60,245 bases of DNA, from NCBI GenBank assembly GCA_003427395.1, contig BFEA01000091.1:2466977-2527221 (forward strand), in the 5' to 3' direction. Made by a program: the position numbers and the translations under genes. Shown here piece by piece: positions 32,061 to 42,594 of this stretch; position 1 is the first letter of the stretch, and every line of letters begins with the position of its first letter. This DNA is from Chara braunii (Eukaryota; Streptophyta; Charophyceae; Charales; Characeae). The notes under the pieces are model-generated. The model was not told where the DNA came from and searched no databases. It worked only from the letters and a program-made list of their open reading frames with translations.

Positions 32061-33887
32061 ATGGCCAAAATCCAGAAAATGTACCCTCCTCAGAAGGATA
32101 ATCACTGTCCGCGGTTAATGAACGTGAAGATGGATCTTGCTCCAGAGGCACGACAGAACTGGAAAGAAAAGCTGGAGTTCCAGAAAGACGGTGAGGAATT
32201 TAAGCTGGAATTTGTATCTCAGGCGACTGACTGGTGCAAAAAGTGTAAGTGGTTCTACCATACTGAAGACAGCACGGCTTGCCCACGACATCCACAGCAT
32301 TACACTCATGCACAGGGTACGACATCGGCCTCACAACCTGGTGTCGGCTCTAAGTCGAAACAGAAAGCCCAACAACCCACGGGTCCTTCTCAACCCTCGT
32401 CGTCACAGCAAGGTCGGCAGCCGGTGACACCACTGCAAATCAGAACAGGTTCTGGCTCCACTGTTCACCCTCCTCAGGGCCCTAAGGCTAATCAACCCAC
32501 GTATCCGTCGGCAGGGACACAACAGGGTCAGGGGGCTTATCCTCAGTTTATACCACAGCAGGGACACATGCAATTTCGTGGTCCCCCCCCTGGAGGCCCA
32601 GGGGGATTCACTGGGTTCAATCCGTTTGCATTTCCAGGGTTCGGGGCACAGATGGGCCTTGGCCTGTCTAGTGGTAATCCTGTCATGACTGGGGTACAGA
32701 TGAGTTCTGGTCTGTTTAATGGTAATCCTGTCAGGGCTGGGGGGCTGTTGGGCTCTGGTTTGTTTAATGGTATTCCTGCTACGGCCGGGGTACAGGCGGG
32801 ATCTGGTCTGTGTAACGGTAATCCTGCCATGGCTGTTCCAACGATGGGTGGAGGTTCCCCATCATTTAGCGGTAGTAGAAACAACCCAGTGTTTGAACCG
32901 GATCCTCCACCTCCTGGGGTCTCCCCTGTGAGTTCTCCGAAGGCGAATGCAGTGGAAAAAATGAGCTCGGGGACAAAGATTCCCTCATCAGGTCAACCTG
33001 AACCTGGCTTGGGATCTGGCTCAGGGGGCACTGGACCGACATTATCACATCACGAACCAGTTACTGCAACGGAGCATAATGGTAGGAGAGGGGGCAAGTC
33101 CCCAATGAAGCAACGCCGTACCCAGCAGCAGGAGGGAGTACAGGAAGAGAAATCTTCCCGATCCTTCAGTTTCTCAGATGGAGAATCTTCAGCCTCCTCT
33201 ATCTTGCCAGCATCTGAGATTTTGTGGAAACTGAATCAAGATCAGGGCAAAGAGCCCACTATGGAGAAAGGCGGAGGTATGCCCTCGATTCCAAGGGAAG
33301 CAGCCTCATCCTCCAAGAGGATTGTGCCTATCATTTGTATCCCAGACACGCAAGGTGCCCTTGTCCTGGGAATGGACATGGGCAACCGAACTGTTGGTTT
33401 ACCCTCTTTCCCCACAGAGCTCCCACCAAGCAATGAACTGATCTTGGAGTGTGTTAAAAACCTGTTGAAAAACAGGTTCCCTTGCAGAATCGTCCCAAAT
33501 GTCACTATGGGCAGAGCCATCCGTCAATTTCCGGTAGGTGTCTGTCACCGTCTGTACGTTCCATTTGTAGATCTTCGACTCCCCCCAGATGCCTTTCCGG
33601 TTTTAGAAAGCGAAGGAATGGTCTGGGTGCCTGGCAGTTGGTTTGACAGGATTGATAACCCCAATCTATCGGGTATCCAGTTGGAGGATGGAATGCCGAC
33701 TGATTTCGTGGCTGAATGCAATGGGAAATTGAAGCGTAGAAATTTGGCATCTTTGTTCTTTGGGGACAGCCTCACATCCCCCTGGTTCACACCCCGGGAG
33801 TCATCTGAAACAGGAAGGCGGAGGAAAAATCCCGCAGGGGCCGCTGGCCGTATCCATGAACATTCCGGCCAGGTTGGTCCGATATGA
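32061..33887 (+). CDS. LINE ORF1 protein
   Basis: ORF1 proteins bind the element RNA. The frame is intact for 608 residues from ATG 32061; the next in-frame Met is at 32118, and any earlier start would lie outside the element. Near residue 60 is a CX2CX11CX2H zinc-finger-like motif (CKKCKWFYHTEDSTACPRH). A Gln/Pro/Gly/Ser-rich middle follows, with four tandem 16-residue repeats (SGLFNGNPVRAGG-like) at about residues 200-265, and then a better-ordered C-terminal part with many hydrophobic residues. It ends at TGA, overlapping the ORF2 start as ATGA. The repeats and low complexity suggest a condensate-like middle, which is inference. Confidence 0.85.
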   Translation: MAKIQKMYPPQKDNHCPRLMNVKMDLAPEARQNWKEKLEFQKDGEEFKLEFVSQATDWCKKCKWFYHTEDSTACPRHPQHYTHAQGTTSASQPGVGSKSKQKAQQPTGPSQPSSSQQGRQPVTPLQIRTGSGSTVHPPQGPKANQPTYPSAGTQQGQGAYPQFIPQQGHMQFRGPPPGGPGGFTGFNPFAFPGFGAQMGLGLSSGNPVMTGVQMSSGLFNGNPVRAGGLLGSGLFNGIPATAGVQAGSGLCNGNPAMAVPTMGGGSPSFSGSRNNPVFEPDPPPPGVSPVSSPKANAVEKMSSGTKIPSSGQPEPGLGSGSGGTGPTLSHHEPVTATEHNGRRGGKSPMKQRRTQQQEGVQEEKSSRSFSFSDGESSASSILPASEILWKLNQDQGKEPTMEKGGGMPSIPREAASSSKRIVPIICIPDTQGALVLGMDMGNRTVGLPSFPTELPPSNELILECVKNLLKNRFPCRIVPNVTMGRAIRQFPVGVCHRLYVPFVDLRLPPDAFPVLESEGMVWVPGSWFDRIDNPNLSGIQLEDGMPTDFVAECNGKLKRRNLASLFFGDSLTSPWFTPRESSETGRRRKNPAGAAGRIHEHSGQVGPI

Positions 33888-36800
33888 ATCCGTTCTCTGT
33901 GACGACATGGAATGTGAGGGGGGTGGTGGATAGAAATGGGAGGGAAAAATGTGGGAGGCTCAAATCTTGGATTCACTCACAAAGGGTGCAAATTGTCTGT
34001 TTGCAAGAGACAAAGCTAGATTCTGTGAAGATTGCAGCCTTGGGTAGATGGTGGGACGACCCTCAATTGTGGGCACCCGCAAATGGTATGAAAGGAGGTT
34101 CGGCGATTCTGATTCATCAGAACCTTGACTTCGAGTGGGTCGATGAGTGTATTGACAATTGGGGCCGCTGGGTCTGGATAAAGGGCATCATTGCGGAAGA
34201 ATCATGGGCAATTATGAGTGTGTACGCTCCTTCTGATAGGAAGGAACGATTACAGTTTTTAGCGGATCTGGTGGATGCAATCCCGGATGTGGACAACCTG
34301 GTGTTAGCCGGTGATTGGAACACCGTGGTGGACCCAGGTATTGACACCATGATGTCAAAACCAGTTCGCTCAGATGCGAAAATTCTGCATTGTTTGCTCG
34401 AAAAACTAGGCCTTATTGATGCCTTTCGCATCACTCACCCGAATGAACATGGTTTTACGTGGCATCCAGCGAGACGATCACGTACAGTTTCAGGACAGGT
34501 AAGTACTGATCCACGGAGTCAACGCAGACTAGACATGGTTTTTGTTAGAGCAGGAGCGTGGGAATCGCTGTTGTCAGTGTCTGTAGAAGCTCATCCGATG
34601 TCAGATCACTATCCTGTACTTGCCCGTTTTGCTCCTGGGCCATGCATAGATAGGGAACGAGGATATTTTATGTTAAATACTAAGAACCTCAAAGACCCGG
34701 GCATATCCCAGTGGGTCCGGGATCAGAATGCAGCGTGGCAATTGGTCAAAGAACAGTTCCCAACAAAAGGGGAATGGCTCACCACTGGGCTGAGAATAAT
34801 ATCCGAAGGTCTGTCAGTTCTGACTATGATGAAAGCATACCAAAGGAACGAAGAGGAACGAAATTGCAAGAGGAAAATAGAACAGGCAGAAGCAGAACTG
34901 GGAATTCACCCTGTGTTACACGTCTTTTGGTCTAGGGAAAGGACCCGATGGTTGGATAAATGGGAAGAAATCCAAATAAGGAAACATAAAGTTTGGCAGG
35001 AGCGCTGCAAAGTAAAAGGGATGGAAAAGTTGGACGTTACGTCTAAAGAAACCTTTGCCTTAATTAACAGACAAACTCCACAACATCGGATAATGAAAGA
35101 ACTCGCACACCCTTTTGACCCAAGTCTTCGAAGGAGGACAAAAACTATTGGGATGTACGAATATGCAGTCACCTATTTCCGTGACATTCTTACTTCGCGC
35201 AGGCCAGCAGAGGAGGCGGACCCAGATTTGTCTCGGTCATCTTCCTTCTGGTCTGACACAACAGTGTGTATCTCAGGGGAAGGTAGACTGGCGTTGGACC
35301 GCCCAATCTCGCTAGAAGAGCTAAGTCAGACAACAAATCAGATGGCAAAAGACAAAGCTCCTGACGAAGATGGGTTTCCTATCGAGTTCTTTCTGCAATT
35401 TTGGAATCTGTTCTGTGAAGACTTAGTTCAAATTTTTAATGAGGCTTTGACTGACACGTTACTTCCATTCAGTATGACTAAAGGAATCATCGCACTCCTG
35501 TATAAGAAAGGGGAAAAGAGTAACATTCGTAATTGGCGTTCGATATCTCTGTTGAACACAGTCTACAAACTGCTGGCAAAATCTCTGGCGATTAGACTGA
35601 CGTTCTACTTACCGGGATTGGTGGGTGTCGATCAAGGGGCTTTCGTCAAGGACAGATCGATCTTAGACAATATAGTTACTGTAATTGAGACAATGGAGAT
35701 CATTGCAGAAGAAGAACTCGATATGATAGTCCTCCTCCTTGATTTGGAGAAAGCCTATGACAGGGTCAGTTGGACCTTTGTGATGACGACCCTTAGGCAC
35801 ATTGGCATTGGACCAAATTTTTGCCAATGGGTCAAAACAATGTATTTTCACGCCACCGCGTCGGTAATGATCAATGGTAGGATTTCGTCACCATTCTCGT
35901 TGAGGCAAGGCTGCCCTTTGGCGCCTTTGCTGTTTGTATTGCAGATGGATGTCTTGCTCAACAAGATAAGATGTAATCCTTACATTGTGGGCCTCCGCAT
36001 CAGGCATCAACTTCAATTTAAAGGTAATGCACTGGCGGATGATCTTACTGTGGTGTCACGAAATACGATTGAATCACTATCAGCAGTCAAAGAGACCATG
36101 TCTGAGTACTGTCATTTATGTGAGGCTCAAGTCAATTGGTCTAAATCGGTGTTCTTCTTGCCTGAACAATTTGTGATCTGCGTGGATTTTGGGATGAAGA
36201 AGACTCCCACTGACTCTGCGGAAAGATTTCTAGGGGTTCAAATCTCCCTGCAGAATTGTGTGGAATTGCAGGATGAAATTTTACTAAGTAAGGTTGAGCA
36301 GCGTTTGCAGAGGTGGAAATCAATCTTCGGTCTCTCCCTACTTGGCAGGGCTTTGATTGTCAATGCTGCAATCTTCTCTCAGTTGTGGTATGTAGGGGCG
36401 GTTACGCCCCTAGGGAAAAAAACTGCCCAAAAGATCAGGTCGGCCGCTTCAAGTTACATCTAGAAACCGGACGCGGAAGTAGGGCAGGGTCATATGCCGA
36501 AACTGGCCTGGGATAAGATCACAGCGTCCAAAGAAGAAGGTGGGCTCGCAGTATTGGACCCGATAGGCCAGAATAAAACTCTTCTCAGCAAATGGCCCGT
36601 GAAAGCAGTCATGGACCAAGAGGACCGCAGTTGGGTGGCCCTAGCGGAGTACATTCTGGCGAAAGACTGGGATCTAAATAGCGGGGAGGATGTGTGGCTA
36701 CTGATGTCCACTACAGCGTATCAACGTCGCAGACCGAAGTCGCTTTTTTGGCAAGGTATCATCCAGGCATGGAGTACTTTGGCCCCATCTACGCTTAGGG

Positions 36801-37888
36801 AACCGCAGTCACGGGACGAGGTATTACATCAGCCCTTGTTCGAGAATCGTTGGATAAAGGACCAAGACGGGTCACAATTTGCAATTACAAGAGGCGGGAG
36901 TTTTGGAAGGGCTTGGATAGAAAGGGGGGTGCTCCGGGTCAAAGACCTGTGGGATGACATGAGGAAGGAACGGAGGACGGAGGCGGAGTTGCGGGGTAAA
37001 CTGGGTAGATTGTGGCACGTGGAAATAAGGAGGGCGACTTTGCTACAGGCTATCCCAGAGAGTTGGAAGCAGTTGTTGAAGGAGGAAATCTCAGAAGGCA
37101 AGTGGTACTGCCCTGTCCTCAGCATAGGTGCCAACTCACAAGTGTACAGGTGTATGACACAGGATAAGTTGGAGCTCTGGGAGAGGCAAGCAAAAAAAGG
37201 TTCAACGGATATCACTCTGGTCTTTGTGGAAGAACGTACAACAGTGGAACTGGGGTTGGTGGAGGAAGTGAGAGTTTATACTCAGTTTTCTCTTGCCAGA
37301 ACCCCGCAACAGGGATTGCACATGGGTGGCAAACCCATCAGACAAATGCGGTTGGATATCAGTTTGTACGGGTGGCCAAAACTGAGGAGTCATCCGGAAC
37401 TCCATCAGTATACCTCCAAGTTGGGAATGGCTGCACAAAGATTGGAGGGGAGCTCTTCCCGTAAGATACAAGAGGCTCTCCCCAGATCTGCGATTGGTAC
37501 GGCACTTTCGGTGGAATTCTACAAAGAAACTTGGAAGGTGTGTCACAGACTACCAAGTAAAAAAGCTGCCTCGATTGTCTGGTTGATAACGCACGCAGCT
37601 CCCCTGGATGCGGAAGCACTGTTCATAAGAGGAATGGAAGTGGATGTGAGATGTGTGAGATGTCATCTGCAACCAGAGAATGCAATACATCTCTGGGGCA
37701 CATGCCCCCTCTCTTTTCGGATCTGGAGGTGGTGGGCTTATCACTGGAAGGCGATGGGGGGTCCGGATGAAGTGAAGTGGAATCAAGAATGGGCAATAAC
37801 GGGGCAGCTCTCACACCCGTTACCAAGCGGGAAGGGATGGGGCTATGTCGCAACAGCAATTCGGGCAGCGGCTACTTGGTGGATATGA
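33884..37888 (+). pseudogene. LINE ORF2 (endonuclease, reverse transcriptase, zinc-binding), interrupted
   Basis: Residues 1-250 are an APE-type endonuclease (TTWNVRG, CLQETKLD, SVYAPSDR, LAGDWNTV, SDHYPVLARF). Residues about 470-760 are a reverse transcriptase (KDKAPDEDGFPIEFF, RNWRSISLLNTVYKLLAKSL, LLLDLEKAYDRVSW, SLRQGCPLAPLLF, ALADDLTVVSRN, RFLGVQIS). Motif C reads LADD where most L1 enzymes have F/YADD. A TAG at 36461-36463 interrupts the frame after the thumb region, and the same frame continues with PKLAWDKI and a zinc-binding CVRC...H...C block near 37650. A TGA at 37886-37888 closes the frame just before KERN. Both stops fall where relatives usually have Trp. The 859 residues before the TAG cover endonuclease and reverse transcriptase. 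Confidence 0.9.
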
Positions 37889-38663
37889 AAGGAAAGGAAT
37901 TCAGTACTTTTCCAAAGTAAATATCTTTTTCGGACACAGCCCTGAAACTGGGTATGAAGGCAACAGTCAGGCACATGATTGTGGTGGACTGGAGGAAAAA
38001 GGTTATGTCCAAGGCGGAACCATGCCGTTCGAGAGCAAGACTGTGGTTTTTGCGGGCATGGGCCAAAAACAACCAGTTGGCAGCCGTCTCGTCGACAACT
38101 GGGAAACTGGTTCTCTCCCCATGGTTGAAAGCTGCATAGCTGAGGCCAAAGAAGACAGGAACACTTAAGGGGTTACAATGGGTAGTAAAGACATCACATC
38201 TGCTTAGCTTAAAGGGGCGGTACTGAGGGGTAATGATATAATGATAGTTAAGGGGTGGATCGAGGGGTAGACAGGGTCTTGTGGGGACACAGGGAGTTAG
38301 AATAGTTCAAGGGTTTTGGGACTGGGTTCAAGGCGATCCCAACCTGGTCACTCGGTGGTGTACTATGCCTTGGGTTATGGGAGGGGTAGGCCCCGAGGTC
38401 CGTTTTAGGACCGAAAAAATGGGGCCGTAGTCCAGGAGTGGTCGTTCGTTGGGAGGTGTTTAGGGTCAGTCAGGGTTGGCCTGATTGTCTGTATTCCGCC
38501 AGGTTGGTCTGGCTTTGTTTGTGGGTTTGCTTGCTAATTGGTTGAGTTGTGTCTTGCTCTGCCAGGTTGGTCTGGCTAAAACTCGTGTCATTTACCGGGT
38601 AGATTTGTGAGGACCCCGGCCTCATCAGTGTTTCGACATTTAATAAACTATGTGTTGCCTTTT
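37889..38663 (+). pseudogene. LINE ORF2 tail and 3' UTR
   Basis: The ORF2 frame continues briefly (KERNSVLF) to another TGA at about 37943. A shifted frame from 37954 (ATVRHMIVVDWRKKVMSK) to about 38139 looks like the true C-terminus after a frameshift. The rest is a GT-rich 3' UTR with GCCAGGTTGGTCTGGCT twice (about 38500 and 38561) and TTTAATAAACTATG before the poly(A). Confidence 0.75.
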
Positions 38664-38681
38664 AAAAAAAAAAAAAAAAAA

Positions 38682-38695
38682 AAAACTTTTCTTGG
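38682..38695. repeat. LINE 3' target-site duplication
   Basis: AAAACTTTTCTTGG follows the poly(A) tail and matches 31966-31979. The boundary with the tail is ambiguous by a few A. Confidence 0.9.
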
Positions 38696-38971
38696 GGCCA
38701 GTTTTTGCGATATACCCCCCGCAGATGTGATATGCTAAAATGCCCCTAAAAGACCTGAGTAGAGCAGGATGCCCTTCTGGCCCAAATTCTTTGTGATATG
38801 CCTCTGTCAGGGGGTTGCGGAAATTTGCGTTCTGCACCGTAGCCCATACAGCCAGGCCAGGGATCGTTTTTACCCAGTTTGCCCCCCTACCCGGTGTGGA
38901 ACTTTGTGAATGCCCAGAGCTATTTCCACGATAACGTGGCCCAATAGGACACAGGTTTCAAAGCTATTACG

Positions 38972-38972
<1 letters not shown>

Positions 38973-39010
<38 letters not shown>

Positions 39011-39093
39011 NNNNNNNNNNNNNNNNNNNNNNNNNNNNNNNNNNNNNNNNNNNNNNNNNNNNNNNNNNNNNNNNNNNNNNNNNNNNNNNNNNN

Positions 39094-39157
<64 letters not shown>
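38973..39157. repeat. (CA)n and (GA)n compound microsatellite with 83-N gap
   Basis: CA repeats run into an N gap (39011-39093), and GA repeats follow. The gap is an unresolved compound microsatellite. Confidence 0.95.
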
Positions 39158-39159
<2 letters not shown>

Positions 39160-39337
39160 GCATGTGTAGCTCGTTCGCAGAGAGGGGCCGGGTGTACTAT
39201 GGCGTGTGAAACACACAGAGAGAGAGGGGGGAGGGGGAGGGTACCATGGCATGTGTGCACCATAGCAATCAAAGAGAGAAAGGAGGGAGGGGTTTTATGG
39301 CGTTTGTGCGCGGTAGCAATAAGAAAGAGACACAGAG

Positions 39338-39339
<2 letters not shown>

Positions 39340-39397
<58 letters not shown>

Positions 39398-39402
39398 GGG
39401 GT
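39340..39402. repeat. (GA)n then G14 tract
   Basis: A GA run of about 45 bases is followed by a G homopolymer. Confidence 0.95.
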
Positions 39403-39554
39403 AAGAGAACAAACAGATGACCCAGTTTTGTAGGGGTAAATTGAAAATGAATTGGGCCCTTGGAAAGTAATTACATACTGGGGTACTTTGGAATTTTGAA
39501 CTGGTTCCCGGTTGGAGTATGTTGCCAAGATGGAAAGGTATTCTGCAATGTTTT

Positions 39555-39762
39555 TAAAGCACCAGTACTTGGCCCACCTATCGATGCCGAGCCTGGAATG
39601 CCCCTGCGCGCCGATTTTCGCCGAAGCGCCGGGGTACCGTTTCGAAAAAATTTTGGCTGGCGCTTCCAGCCATTGTGGTCCGGTACCCTGAAGCCCTAAA
39701 GGTGCGGCGCGTTAACGGGAAAGCGCCGCGGCTGGTAGCTGGGCCAAGTACTGGTGGTTCAA
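39555..39762. mobile_element. TIR element, AACCACCAGTACTTGGCC family
   Basis: The left end TAAAGCACCAGTACTTGGCC and the reverse complement of the right end TTGAACCACCAGTACTTGGC enclose about 208 bp of GC-rich sequence. The inner GCCGAGCCTGG and GCTTCCAGCCATT words are shared with 44007-44171. It has no coding capacity. Confidence 0.75.
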
Positions 39763-40930
39763 TGTCAGAAGGGCATTCTGCTCTACCACGATCTTTTAGG
39801 AGCATTTTGGCATATATTGCATCCTTCAAAGGTATATCACAAATTTGCCCTTACTTTGGAGGGAGGGGATTGGCAAAAACTGAAAGAGGCCACCTCCCCT
39901 TTTATCTTTTTGAGAAAAAAAAAACTACTACACAGTCAGGGTTTGAATTTGAAAGTGTACTTCAGGCAAAATGCCTGAAAATGTGGAATGTACACAAGCC
40001 ACAAGATAGGTTTCCCGTCCAGTAGGGTCACGTCCGGGTGTGTTATGTTGGGGGGAATGCCTGAATTGCATTTTCAAACTGTTGTTTTGGTGACTGCCCT
40101 ATGGTTACCCCTCTCTTTCTTTCTTTCTTTCTTTCTTTCTTTTTCCTTCTTTTTCCAAAGAATCATCGACCGCAGGGCGTGGGGGGGCTGCCGCTAGGCG
40201 CACACACCCCCTCCACTGGTCACTAGCTTTATGATCGGTCTGTTCCCCTGGTGGGGAGCTGCACCTGCTGGAAACCGGGTCCAGCATCCCTTAACATCAG
40301 TCCTTGGAGCCATTAAAAAAAATAAAAAAAAATAAAAAAAAATCAGTCGATGGAGCCAAGTTACGAAGTCACGAGCATACAATCTTGAAAAGGTTGTTCG
40401 CTCTACGTTAGCGTAGCCTTTTAACCAGAATATGATAGAGTAGATGGTAGAGTGGCCGTTCCGGCTATTAGCATGCAAGCCAGGGGCTTTTTGGAACGCA
40501 GTCTTGGTAACTGGGAACTGAACTCTGTGGCTGTCTGCATTCTGTCCTCCATTGTTGGGCCTGTGTCTGCCTCTGGGATGACTGCAAGATGGATTCTGCG
40601 GCCATTGCTCTGCAGCCTGCCCGTGCCAGGCCTGTGTCTTTCTCTCCTTCTTGGGAAATTTGCAATGTACCCCCCAGAGATGAGACGTATCATAAAATTG
40701 TGGTGGATCAGACAATCCTAAACTTTGCAAATATCCTTCCTTTCTGTTGAACAGGACTTCTTTTAAATATGTAGCCCTAATGGGTACCCCACCCACGTGT
40801 TCAAAATATGCCAGTATGTGCCAACTTTCCAAGGGCCCAAATACTTTTTTTTTTTTTTTTTTTTGAGAAAATCCAAATACATTTTCGACATACTCCTACT
40901 GGCCTATGTCAAAGAGGGGTAACTTCAGTA

Positions 40931-41099
40931 GAGTCACAAAAACGAGTTATAATTGCACTATGGGCCAAGATAGATACAGTTTGCAATTGCACTTCGGGCA
41001 CCCTACCTGGCCACAATGCTGGGTTGTGTACATTGCGCGAACTGCAGTTTGAAACTGTATCTTGGCCCATAGTGCAATTATAACTCGTTTTTACGACTC
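40931..41099. mobile_element. Long-TIR MITE
   Basis: Arms of about 45 bp (GAGTCNNAAAAACGAGTTAT and on through TTGCACTATGGGCCAAGATA) are nearly perfect inverted copies around about 80 bp. The element is a classic foldback. A target duplication is not obvious. Confidence 0.8.
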
Positions 41100-41860
41100 C
41101 CGCCTAGTTTCCCATTTTTGATATTCCCCTTAGCCATTGGTTGCGCTTCCACCACAGCCTCACCTTGGATCAGCTGCCTCCACACAAGCTGTCGCCTACA
41201 GTAATTTCCTCCATCTTCCAGCTCGCCCTAAGGAGTACCAGGTGCGCTACCTGGGACGAACATCATGTTGGGGAATATGTATGCTTGTGGAAGTGTAATG
41301 CGCGTCTCTCTGGTTATAATGCCCGTCTCTCCAGAAGCATGTACAAAGAACACTTTCGGACTCTGTAATATCACTCTTCCAGTTCCTCCTCCCCTGCCAT
41401 CTTTTCCACGTCCCACCTTGTCGATCACCCCCCCTGTGTTCTAACCCCTCCTGCCTGTCAAATCTCTCTCTCTCTCTCTCGCGCGCGCGCGCATGCGTGC
41501 GCCCACCCCCCCCCCTTGCCCACGGTCCCCATTCGCAGGCTTATTCCTTTGGACTTTCTTTGTTTTTTTGGTTGTTTCTTGCTTTTACGTTTCTCCCCAC
41601 CATGTATGATTCAGCCCCCTGTGACGATAAAAAATCTGCTACGTGCGTCTGAGCGGATTGAGTGACAGGTCATTATAAGGTGTGTGTACCGTTCTGGGGC
41701 ATGTTGGTAATCTGCCCCCAACCTTTCGTTATTTTTCAATTTTGTATTTCACCTGGAAAATTGCACACGGGAAGGGTAGTCAGACAATTGCCTTCAGGTT
41801 TGTGCACCTTCTGTATGGTAGGTTTTTCTAGTGCGCCTTAGCAGGCACGATAGAGATCGA
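41100..41860. other. Intergenic stretch, no gene recognised
   Basis: It contains a TC/GC microsatellite at 41462-41492 and a C-run at 41505-41513. No exon was recognised. Confidence 0.5.
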
Positions 41861-41864
41861 CCAA

Positions 41865-42279
41865 GGGCATACTCACACGGGCACCTGATGACCTTAAATC
41901 CCAAAAATTGAGGCAGTTTTTGGGTCACATTGGAGAGGCCCGCTACCCAAATGTACTCTTTGGTGACCCTTTTTTCAGCAGCCTGCGGGCCAGCGGGACA
42001 ACTCTTTCTGTACCTTTTCGGTTTTTCTTTCTCTGTGAGGTATTCTTGAAATTCGCGAGATTTTTTCTTTCTCCATGCATTTATTAAATAAATAAATAAA
42101 AAATTGGGGTAAGCAGTGTGACTACGTGCACTTCCTGGGAGGTGCAAATGTCAGGGCCGCTATTGTGTCCTTTGTGGACAGAGAACGTGCGTGTGACCAC
42201 ATGGGCACCCAAAGGAGCAAATACATGGTACCAAACGTCCCAGATATTTGCACCTTTAGGTCCCCGTGTGAGTATGCCC
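41865..42279. mobile_element. Candidate TIR element, GGGCATACTCACACGGG ends
   Basis: GGGCATACTCACACGGGCACCT-type left end (shown here in part) is matched in reverse by AGGTCCCCGTGTGAGTATGC plus CC at the right. Internally GAGGTGCAAATGTCAGG and ATATTTGCACCT form a further inverted pair. No clear target duplication was found. Confidence 0.5.
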
Positions 42280-42289
42280 GTGTCATATC

Positions 42290-42549
42290 TGGGTGCACAT
42301 GTATTTTTGTCCACTCTTTGCAGTTACGCCTTTGCATAGCAAGTTGGGTGAAACACGTCAAACTGTAGTTTAAAATATATTTTTTGCATAAATCAATGCT
42401 TGATGTGTCGGTGTGATGGACTGCAGATTCAGGCAAGCCTGGCCTGCTGATTGGGCCATGCGGGGGTGACAATCAAAGAGTGGTTGGGTGCATGATGACG
42501 GACAGTCAATGCGGAGATCTTCAGCTATGGTTGTAGAGAAGCTTTTTGG

Positions 42550-42594
<45 letters not shown>

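Larger units (their letters stand above)
31980..38681 (+). mobile_element. L1-type LINE retrotransposon, near full length, with TSD
   Basis: A 6.7-kb element is flanked by the 14-bp direct repeat AAAACTTTTCTTGG (31966-31979 and 38682-38695). It has a short 5' leader, ORF1, an ORF2 with endonuclease, reverse transcriptase and a C-terminal zinc-binding domain, a GT-rich 3' UTR, AATAAA at about 38642 and a poly(A) tail. The A-starting TSD fits target-primed reverse transcription at a T-rich bottom strand. Stop codons at 36461 and 37886 and a later frameshift make this copy non-autonomous, but the long intact frames suggest a fairly recent insertion. Confidence 0.95.
38696..40930. other. Repeat-rich stretch with inverted homologous segments
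   Basis: A segment at 38702-38790 is the reverse complement homologue of 39764-39855 (AGAAGGGCAT, GCTCTAC, TCTTTTAGG, GCATTTT). TTGGGCCCTTGGAAAGT at 39452 is matched in reverse at about 40820-40840. These suggest a decayed foldback element of about 1.4 kb, later invaded by the TIR element 39555-39762. No gene is recognised. A poly(T) lies at 40846-40864. Confidence 0.5.
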
